From positions 871,217 through 935,216 of the forward strand of contig CP062796.1 in the NCBI GenBank assembly GCA_018208355.1: 64,000 nucleotides of DNA. The letters are read 5' to 3'. The position numbers and the translations under genes were made by a program. The notes beneath the pieces were generated by a model. The model was not told the DNA's origin and did no database searches. It saw nothing but the letters and a program-made list of their open reading frames with translations. The first letter of the stretch is position 1, and each line of letters starts with the position of its first letter. This DNA comes from Candidatus Fermentithermobacillus carboniphilus (GTDB taxonomy: Bacteria; Bacillota; Sulfobacillia; Fermentithermobacillales; Fermentithermobacillaceae). Shown here one piece after another: positions 54,237-61,787 of this stretch.

Positions 54237-55908
54237 TCGGGCGCTCCTTTCGGTTCGAACCAGAGTGCTTCTGGGGATGCTTCTGACGAGAAATCCCATG
54301 CTTCCGAGTGATGATCATGTCCGTAAAACGAAACATGCCGCCAGCGGATTCTGCGATAGTATCGAGGGGCTCAATTTCATAGGAAACCCTCTTGTTCTGG
54401 GAGTACGCAGCAGCGTAAATCAAGCGCACGAAATCGTCCATGGACTCCAGGTTCATCTCGCTGGCCCTGCCGCTATCTCTATGCCCCAGCTTCTTGACGA
54501 CCCAATTGTCAACCTCTTCATAACTGATCCTCTGGAACAAGCTCTTAGCCAGCCACCGGTGAGCAGCCTCCACTTCTGCATCATCCGGTTCATCGTCCCA
54601 GAGCTCAACAGGCGTATGTGTGCGGGCTTTCCGCGGGGTGTAAAGGGATGCTGAATCGAGAAGCTCCACATCAACAAGGGAAAACAGCCTGTCGACAGGA
54701 AATACAGTCCTCTTGCCCATCAGCCCACGCTCCAAGGAGTATCCCATCAAGCACAAAAGCTGGATGAGCGCACCTTCTGTATCCCGGCTGTTATTCAGGA
54801 AGTACTTGACCTGCTGGAGTGATGCCCGGGCATACTGCTCGTTCTTGCGGTCGATCTCGTTGAGAATGTGGTCTATGTTGGCGTAGGAATTCTCGATGAA
54901 AGAAAGCTTGGACAATATGTCACTCCTTGCCTCAGCAAGAGAACCTGTAAACAGTTTCTCATCCAAAGCGCTCTGTGCAAGCACTGAGATTATGGTTGGA
55001 TCGTTTTTCCATGCTCTTACTGTACTGAGGATCTTGCTCCGGTACTTATAGACGCTGTCGGAGGTCTTAAGCTGATGGTAAGCCTTGTCCAGTATTTCCT
55101 GCTGATACTCTAGAAAATGAACGGCCAGAATGTCCTGAGGCCTTTTTTGCGCGAGCATTTTCTTGGTATAGCGCTTGATGTTCTGATACAGGGAGTGCAG
55201 GTAGTCGATGAGTTCATTTGTCGCGTCGTATGCCACGTCTACGGAATCGGCTCTGGGTTCAGCAGCTTCAACTAGGGCAGCGTACGTTCCATATACATAT
55301 CCCCTGTAACTAGGCTTTTCTTGAGACGCAATCCTATGTAGAGCCCGGAGTATTTCCATCGAGTAATCAGGTATCACGACCACTTCCCGGTAGTCCGACC
55401 TGACTTCAATGTCTATCCAGCCGGTACGCTTGAGCTTCCTGATTATGTCGTTGGCTCGTTCCCGGGCCGACCGCAGAACAACCGGGGCCTCGCCGTCTGA
55501 TCCGACATGGGACAAAGGCAGCGATTCCAATACGACAACAGGCCGGACAGCGGTTGAACCGGCAGACATAGGCCCGGCCTTATATACCTCATCCAAACTG
55601 TCGCGCAGGTCCTTTTCCAGAAGTTGGGCCAGTCGTGAAAGCGGAGGTGTCAAGGTCGAAGAGAATTCTTTCTGGTTCTGTCCCTCGGGCAGGGGTGGTT
55701 CCGCGCCTTCACTTGGAAGATTGCCTGTTTCCAGAAGTTCAAGATACTGCTGGATCTCCTCCACCAGGTTTTCCCTGGGAATCCCAAACCCATAGATTCT
55801 GCTCATGTCGTAAATGCGGAGAAGAATGTGGCTGTATATCTCCTTCACCGGGCTGGCCAGAACACCGAAAAGATTCTCAGGTAGAATTTTGAAAAGACTT
55901 ATACCCAC
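54166..55908 (-). CDS. jetA: Wadjet kleisin-like subunit JetA (DUF5716 type)
   Basis: This 580-residue protein begins MGISLFKILPENLFGVLASP, the typical start of the DUF5716-type JetA. It is largely helical with a winged-helix region near 160-200 and a MukF-like role linking JetB and JetC. It is the first gene of the operon, from a GTG. The DUF5716-type JetA points to a Wadjet subtype other than the DUF3375-type (type I); subtype assignment is tentative. Confidence 0.9.
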   Translation of the reverse strand: MGISLFKILPENLFGVLASPVKEIYSHILLRIYDMSRIYGFGIPRENLVEEIQQYLELLETGNLPSEGAEPPLPEGQNQKEFSSTLTPPLSRLAQLLEKDLRDSLDEVYKAGPMSAGSTAVRPVVVLESLPLSHVGSDGEAPVVLRSARERANDIIRKLKRTGWIDIEVRSDYREVVVIPDYSMEILRALHRIASQEKPSYRGYVYGTYAALVEAAEPRADSVDVAYDATNELIDYLHSLYQNIKRYTKKMLAQKRPQDILAVHFLEYQQEILDKAYHQLKTSDSVYKYRSKILSTVRAWKNDPTIISVLAQSALDEKLFTGSLAEARSDILSKLSFIENSYANIDHILNEIDRKNEQYARASLQQVKYFLNNSRDTEGALIQLLCLMGYSLERGLMGKRTVFPVDRLFSLVDVELLDSASLYTPRKARTHTPVELWDDEPDDAEVEAAHRWLAKSLFQRISYEEVDNWVVKKLGHRDSGRASEMNLESMDDFVRLIYAAAYSQNKRVSYEIEPLDTIAESAGGMFRFTDMIITRKHGISRQKHPQKHSGSNRKERPNAELVPRVREHELKTAGGLFEDS

Positions 55909-56308
55909 AGACAGAACACCTCATCGTTTGAATCCATCGGACTCTTTGTCCGAGAGGCATCAGTGACTACTCGACGCCCAGGCTGGTCGAAGGGCCTCTA
56001 TGGCTCCTGACTCCTCATTTACCACGTGACCGTACTATCAACACGTTACTGAGCATACGAGCTGCCATCTGTCGGCTGAACACGCTAAAAAGACTCTGCC
56101 AGCACTAAGATCTGTGGTGGAAGCGTGCAAGACCGCAGGGTCTGCGAGCCGAAACGCGACCGCTACAGTCATGAACCAATCTTCACCGCAAGCATGTCCT
56201 ACCCAGTTACAGTTTACCCCAGCCGGAGCCTGTGAGGAAGACTGGTCTGACATCTTCTCGGCCCTACGAACAGTTTGAGATTCTGTCAGGTATGGAGCTC
56301 GCAATTGC
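55909..56308. other. Gap between defence operons, no confident gene
   Basis: A minus-strand frame (56038-56304, 88 codons) contains phrases of plausible protein composition but has no ribosome binding site or known motif. The Wadjet promoter should lie near 55920-56030. Confidence 0.4.
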
Positions 56309-57499
56309 CTAGATTTCCCGCCGGTGTTGACCTATGGAGGGTCGGGGCAGCCGCACTACAAACTGTTGATTTTCCACGGAGAATTGCGGTTCCAAGCCCA
56401 ACTTCTCTCGCATGAGACGGATAACTCGCGGGATGCCACTGCCGGCGTCAGTTACCAGCCTAAGTTTGAGAAGGATATTGTAGATGGTAGGATTTCGAAG
56501 CACATGAATCCCCGTTCTAAGAGACTCGATAGTCACGGTGTTCGGTAACAAACCTGGGGTCCATATCTCGACCCGGTCGTCAAACACGATAACTCGGATC
56601 GGCCCGGAAATCGTGTAGTCCCGGTGCGCCACCGCATTCACCAGTAATTCCCTGAGAACCACTAGAGGGATCTCCGGCTCAGCCTCAGGTTCCATCGCAA
56701 CAAGCTGGTGCGGACACCGGAGATGAATCTGAAGGAATCGGAGAGTATCCTCCAGGATTTGCCTTACCCGGCCCTCGATGCGCTTCTGGTCCTGGGGAAC
56801 ATTGGATATCTCAGTTCCGGGGATTCGGAGAGCGGAAACATAAGCGTAGGGTACATGCTCCTGTGGCCTTCTGGCAAGAAAAAGCGCTCCTGCCACGGTG
56901 AGTTGTTTCCCACGCTCTGATTCGCCGAGAAGGCGCCAATTCATTAGGAGCCTGTCCTGCGGCATATCGCCAATTTCGATTCCCAAGTCTAAGGCAGACT
57001 TGATTAACTCGTCAATCGCTCCACTGTCCAGGTCCGATAGGCCTGATCGGTAAACCAATGTCTCGTCGTAATAAAGATATCCTGAAGACTGAAGCATACG
57101 CCGGAGTTCCTCATTCGACGCCGGCCGCGTTCCCGAACTGGTTCTTACCCAGGGAACACCTTGCCTTGTCTTGTACGGACGCATCTCGCCTCTAGGCACT
57201 TCAACCAGGACAACCGCCTTGCCGTCCTCAAACTCGACCGAAATCGACCTTACGACTATGGGAGGCTCGCAGTTATTCAGCGCAATATTATCCACCCATT
57301 GGCACACCTGGTCGACGTTACTAACCCCTTTCACAGTGCCATCGTCCGCCACCCCAATAAGGATCCACCCACCATCAGAGTTGGCGAACGATACAATGGT
57401 TCTGGCCATGCTATCGGGGTTGGTTTGCTGCTCTTTGAACTCGGTATGGAAATCTTCCCCGCGGGCAATCCGCATTTTGACTTCTGTTAGGTCGGGCAT
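56309..57499 (-). CDS. Schlafen/AlbA-domain ATP-binding protein
   Basis: This 396-residue protein has an N-terminal AlbA_2/Schlafen domain (EDFHTEFKEQQTNPDSMART, then SFANSDGGWILIGVADDGTV) and a C-terminal half with VLRELLVNAVAHRDYTISGP and DDRVEIWTPGLLP, a GHKL-like ATP-binding motif, plus a winged helix. Many act as regulators; eukaryotic Schlafens are tRNA nucleases. It starts 10 bases after the PHP-ATPase stop, with AGAGGTG upstream, so the two form an operon. A nuclease or regulatory role within a defence pair is inferred. Confidence 0.85.
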   Translation of the reverse strand: MPDLTEVKMRIARGEDFHTEFKEQQTNPDSMARTIVSFANSDGGWILIGVADDGTVKGVSNVDQVCQWVDNIALNNCEPPIVVRSISVEFEDGKAVVLVEVPRGEMRPYKTRQGVPWVRTSSGTRPASNEELRRMLQSSGYLYYDETLVYRSGLSDLDSGAIDELIKSALDLGIEIGDMPQDRLLMNWRLLGESERGKQLTVAGALFLARRPQEHVPYAYVSALRIPGTEISNVPQDQKRIEGRVRQILEDTLRFLQIHLRCPHQLVAMEPEAEPEIPLVVLRELLVNAVAHRDYTISGPIRVIVFDDRVEIWTPGLLPNTVTIESLRTGIHVLRNPTIYNILLKLRLVTDAGSGIPRVIRLMREKLGLEPQFSVENQQFVVRLPRPSIGQHRREI

Positions 57500-57509
57500 G
57501 CTCAGGCTT

Positions 57510-60293
57510 TCACCTCTCAACATCAACCGCACCGTATTTCCTGGCGCGTAGCCGAAAAGCGTCTTCTCCGCCCTCCATGATCTGCTTAACGGCCTCCCGG
57601 ACACTTCTCCGGTCAATAGAGCCTATGTCGCTGATGTTGGATCTCCCATCTCTCGCCGTCAGCGCAACGATGAGTTCAGCATCTCCAAGGACAGGGATAT
57701 TGGGATTGTGTGTCGCTGCAATGATCTGTCTCTTACCCTTCTGTTCCCTAAGAATCTTAACAACTCCTTCATAGATAAACCGGTTATCTAGGTCATCCTC
57801 AGGCTGATCAATCACAAGTGGGCGGTCCTCCTGCTGCAAGAGAATCAGCAAGATAGCTGTGGCCCTCTGTCCGTCAGAGAGCTTCTCCACTGGGATCTCT
57901 GCCCCGTCAATCATCATGGAGATCTTGATTTCGTCATCGGGAAAGAGCATTTCAAGTTCATGCAGTCTGCTCTCATCTTGCATGAGCCAGTTAACTATCT
58001 GTTGCGACCTGGTCGGGCTCAGATCAAACTGTCGCGCAAGCTCTTCGGGCCCTTTGCGCACCGCCTCGGCTACATGCTGGCCGTCAGCCGGAGACATGTC
58101 CTTGGCTGAATAGAGTTTTTCCAGACTGGCCTTGTCAACCCGGGAACCGGAGAACAGGCCCGCCAACCGCTTCGTGTACTCCTCAGCGTTGCCCTTGTAT
58201 TTGACGCTCACCTTCACCTGCGGGCGGAGTCTTTCAGTCAAGAGATCAGCTTGCTTTCGGCGGAGAGAAAAGATGTTGTAGCGCGCATCGCGGAGCTCCT
58301 CAAGCATCTCCTTGCGCCGCCTCACCGCTTCGGCGAGTTCTCGCTCCGCTTTGGCCAGAACATCCAGTTCAGCCGATACCTTGGCTTCTTCGCGAGTCAA
58401 TCGGTCTAACCTGTCCGGATCCAGCGTGTCATGCCCCAAAGATTGTTTCACCTTCCGGATCGTTTCATCGATGGGCATCCTGGCATCCTTCCAGGCCTTC
58501 TCAAGCTCCGCAAGCCTGGACTGCGTGGTTGCCAGCTTGCTCTTTGCCTCGGAAAACATCGCCTTTAACTCACTCACCAGAGAATCGACTAATCTCGATG
58601 CGGACTGTACAATACCTCTGTTCGAGCTCTGAGCCTGTAAGGACAGCCTGGCGATATCCCGACTGGACTCCTCAATCTCGGTCTCAGCCGAATCGAGGAT
58701 GTTCCCAATTGTCCCCGCACGCGACACGATAAGGCGCAGGATCTCTTCATCCTTTGAAAGAAGCGTCATATCCCTGAGTTTGTCGGCTAGACCTTCTCTC
58801 TGGTAGAGCTGGATCTCGTGTCTTATCCCATCCAACTCTTTCTGCTTGTCTTCTTTCTGTTCAAGAATGCGACGCAGTCTAGCGATCTCTGCGCCGTTTT
58901 TCCGGAGCTCCTCCTCCCGTTTGCGAATCTCAATCTGCTTTTCGCGAGCGGTACTACCTATGACGTCGTCTATCAGATTCACCCGCTTGACGGGGTCTAC
59001 AGCGATTGAGTAAATCTCCCTCTGACCGAAGAACAGCGGCCATACGTCATATCCCAGTATGTCCCCTGGCGCCAGGTCTACTTGAGTCTCAGACCGGTAG
59101 TCGGCACTGATCTCGTAGACGCGAGGCTTTTGACCGTAAACTCTGTCTACGCGGTAGATTCGATAGACACTACCACCGACATGCCTTTCGAGCCACACCG
59201 AGACTTTTCCACCGCTTTCCAGGCTGTGCTTCACAAGGCTGGCACGGTATTCGGTTTCAACGAAAGGCTTTATGTCCAAGGCGTACCGAATTGTCTCTAG
59301 CAATGCTGACTTCCCGGCTCCTCGACCGCCGATGATAGTATTCAATTCCGGGCTCCAGACTACTCTCATCCCACCAAGGAAGCCACTTCCCTCAACTTCC
59401 ACCGCAAGGAGCCGGGTATACAGGAGCTGTGGGGCAGTGCCTACTCGGACCATTACCTGGGAGTCAGCCATGGCAAGGGCAACCGCACGAATATCCTCCA
59501 ATGTGCTAATCTTCAGGTAGGTAGTACGCAGACACCCTGATTGCCGGAACTTGGTCCCGATGTCCCCGATGGACTTGGGATCGGAAAAGTCCACAGAAGC
59601 AACACGGTTAAGAACGTCCTTACTGATTGCTCCAGTGGAAAGTAACCTCTGCCTGTCTGTATCCTCAAAGCACTCTATGGCATGGGGTTCAATGTCACAT
59701 ATGAACTTCGCCTGACCTTGTAGCGAATAACTCTTGAATAGCCCCTTATCATCGTTAGGGTGAGGGAGGATGATGATCGGGGAAAGCTGCCGACGGATCT
59801 CCTTAATCGCCTTTTCGACGCCATCGGCAGGTTCTATCTCTCGATGAGAGCCATCATCGCCGAAAAGAGGGTCGGCAACGTTCCTGTCCACTGAGTTTAT
59901 GACCCGGTTGATAGCATCGGGATCTGTCTTTGCATCAAAGATCGCCAGCACGTGCAGGCCGCGTTTGCCCGCGCTTCCTGGGCCGAAGTCAAGTTCCGTA
60001 CCGGGCAGAACAACGATGCCCAGTTTTGCCGCTTCGTCTCGTATCGGCATAAACCACGACTTTCTTATGCCGTTGTAATCAGTTATGGCTGCCAGCTTTA
60101 TGCCCTGATCGTGAAGCTGCCTGACGTAATCTCGCACAATCTGACTCTTATGAGCTTCATTTCGAGGATCCAGACCATTGGGACACCTGAAACTGTTGAC
60201 GCCCGGCGTATGAAGGTGGAAATCAACGCGAACCCAACGAGAACCCTGATAATTGCCAGTCCACCATGGGTAACCATTGCTGCCGGTAGACAT
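57510..60293 (-). CDS. PHP domain-SMC-like ATPase (TrlF type)
   Basis: This 927-residue protein joins a PHP phosphoesterase domain to a RecF/SMC-like ATPase. The PHP part has VDFHLHTPG (H26, H28), ITDYNG, PGTELDFG and LPHPND metal ligands. The ATPase has Walker A GGRGAGKS (322-329), a long coiled coil (about 460-720), the signature LSDGQRAT and Walker B LVIDQPEDDLD followed by an H-loop AATHNPN. The ATG at 60293 has GGGGGTGA upstream; in-frame starts up to 60401 exist. It is probably a nucleic-acid-sensing nuclease. It is coupled to an AlbA-domain protein and sits between Wadjet and a reverse transcriptase. Confidence 0.87.
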   Translation of the reverse strand: MSTGSNGYPWWTGNYQGSRWVRVDFHLHTPGVNSFRCPNGLDPRNEAHKSQIVRDYVRQLHDQGIKLAAITDYNGIRKSWFMPIRDEAAKLGIVVLPGTELDFGPGSAGKRGLHVLAIFDAKTDPDAINRVINSVDRNVADPLFGDDGSHREIEPADGVEKAIKEIRRQLSPIIILPHPNDDKGLFKSYSLQGQAKFICDIEPHAIECFEDTDRQRLLSTGAISKDVLNRVASVDFSDPKSIGDIGTKFRQSGCLRTTYLKISTLEDIRAVALAMADSQVMVRVGTAPQLLYTRLLAVEVEGSGFLGGMRVVWSPELNTIIGGRGAGKSALLETIRYALDIKPFVETEYRASLVKHSLESGGKVSVWLERHVGGSVYRIYRVDRVYGQKPRVYEISADYRSETQVDLAPGDILGYDVWPLFFGQREIYSIAVDPVKRVNLIDDVIGSTAREKQIEIRKREEELRKNGAEIARLRRILEQKEDKQKELDGIRHEIQLYQREGLADKLRDMTLLSKDEEILRLIVSRAGTIGNILDSAETEIEESSRDIARLSLQAQSSNRGIVQSASRLVDSLVSELKAMFSEAKSKLATTQSRLAELEKAWKDARMPIDETIRKVKQSLGHDTLDPDRLDRLTREEAKVSAELDVLAKAERELAEAVRRRKEMLEELRDARYNIFSLRRKQADLLTERLRPQVKVSVKYKGNAEEYTKRLAGLFSGSRVDKASLEKLYSAKDMSPADGQHVAEAVRKGPEELARQFDLSPTRSQQIVNWLMQDESRLHELEMLFPDDEIKISMMIDGAEIPVEKLSDGQRATAILLILLQQEDRPLVIDQPEDDLDNRFIYEGVVKILREQKGKRQIIAATHNPNIPVLGDAELIVALTARDGRSNISDIGSIDRRSVREAVKQIMEGGEDAFRLRARKYGAVDVER

Positions 60294-60597
60294 TACATCA
60301 CCCCCGGTACTCATAGTCTCGGTATAAGGGTAGTCCTCAGCAGCGTTATTTTTAGCGTCAACTTTACCAGACTTCTGCAGGAGATTGTGATCCGCTTTCA
60401 CGACTCACGCGCGAGGTCTAGTGCTCGATTCAAGCCAATTCCTGTTCTGGCTCTTGGTTCTCCTCGCAAGTATGTCCAAAGGTATCTTATTGTCAACATC
60501 GTTGCATGTCAAATCCATCCAGATGCATCTTGCTGTTGGTGTCACAGGTCAGAGCGTTATGAGAATGGGAATAGAGGTGAGCGTGTCTGGACCATTC
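60294..60597. other. Region upstream of the PHP-ATPase gene
   Basis: The promoter of the minus-strand pair should be here; no consensus was chosen. A plus-strand open frame passes through but reflects only antisense coding and the following relic. Confidence 0.35.
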
Positions 60598-61013
60598 TGG
60601 GGTCCTGTAATAAGAACAATATTCGAACGGCCGTGTATTGCATAATCGGTTCTTCAACCGAAACCGAAGAAGATCTAGGCCGAACGATCGAATTTCTGAA
60701 GGATATGAGAGATGATATAGGCTTTCACCAGTTCGTTCTGAACTCAGGTTACGACGTCCGTGCGAGGTCTTGCGCTTATGAGGTTGGACCGGAAAGGGCG
60801 GTTAATCAACTAACTTCCGAAGTGGACTATCGAACGACCAGAGGGATTCAACCGTCAGACGTTGCCGTTGTGTTTGAACAAGTCAAGAACAGAATTGGCT
60901 CACTTATCTGCACTGAAGTACCCGTTGGTCCAGTGCCCGAGCGTAGCTGCATTAATCGACAGACCTCGAAAGCAACGATAGGCTTGCCCGGTTTTATGAG
61001 AAGCGCGTTGTAG
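60598..61013 (+). pseudogene. Radical SAM protein fragment
   Basis: The frame encodes IRTAVYCIIGSSTETEEDLG, RTIEFLKDMRD, FHQFVLNSGYDV and TTRGIQPSD, the C-terminal half of a B12-binding-type radical SAM enzyme. The CxxxCxxC part is absent and there is no proper start, so it is a 5'-truncated relic. Confidence 0.55.
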
Positions 61014-61108
61014 CACGACCGATTCCGGAGCTGAACCCCCAAGTGGCCGATGCCATATCAGTTGATGGTCTGATCAGCGATGTAACAGGTGAGAGACTAG
61101 GGATGCCC

Positions 61109-61431
61109 AGTATGCCGCAGAGCAAGAGAGCGAGCCGGTATGTCCGGTTGTTTCTCGGAAACGATTTCCGCCTTCTTTGGCTTGCTAGCATTACGGCTAC
61201 TACATCCGAAATGGCTGTAGGGGTCACTATTACGTGGGGCACGTGGGAGAACACCGGCTCTGCCACCGCAGTGGGTCTTAAGCGCTCTCTCCCTTCTACG
61301 GATCGTGCTGGAGACGTTAGTGGGGCGACTGCTTGATACAGTGAACCGAAAAAGCCTGATGGTCTTCGGGGCGGTTGGAGCAGGTGTTGTATCGCTCATT
61401 TTGCTCGCAATGAGCGAACGAGGCATCAGTT
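61109..61431 (+). pseudogene. Major facilitator transporter fragment, frameshifted
   Basis: A first frame gives FLGNDFRLLWLASITATTSE, the N-terminal start of an MFS transporter. The continuation in another frame from about 61285 reads LVGRLLDTVNRKSLMVFGAV and stops at 61431. Internal helices are missing. A decayed gene. Confidence 0.5.
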
Positions 61432-61787
61432 AGACTCACAGATGATAAGTCCTGGTTAGAGGATGCAGTCGAGATAGGCATTATGTATATCCCTGTATAT
61501 CCCTCGGAGGAACGAGCGTAGACGTGGATTGATCTGTTCTTTGTGGATTTCGGGTGACAGTATACGGACAGGGGTATGGCTGCACAGGTGTCCGACATCG
61601 CAGTAAATTGCCACCTTGGCATGCGCCGAGTGCGTGCTTTGATACCAGACGCCTCATAGACTGCTCCACTGTACTGACAAGATCGTGACATCACGAACCT
61701 CAACAACCGTCTCGGGGGAAGGGTGTTGACCGACGACGGCGAAATAGACTCTGGGTACTAACTGGCAGGGGAGCGGAGGTGCAGGTT
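61432..61787. other. Leader region of the reverse transcriptase gene
   Basis: 356 bases without a convincing gene. It holds a direct 10-base repeat TATATCCCTG/TATATCCCTC near 61483-61502. Several defence reverse transcriptases use a noncoding RNA encoded next to the gene, so a structured RNA here is possible, but I could not establish a fold by eye. Confidence 0.35.

Noticed and set aside
56038..56304. 88-codon minus-strand frame between Wadjet and the AlbA gene
   Set aside because: Composition is plausible, but there is no ribosome binding site, motif or overlap with neighbours, so it is left unannotated.
59952..61013. Long plus-strand open frame of 353 codons
   Set aside because: Its first 450 bases are antisense to the PHP-ATPase gene, which has clear motifs. 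Only the end (from about 60598) carries radical SAM-like sequence, annotated as a relic.
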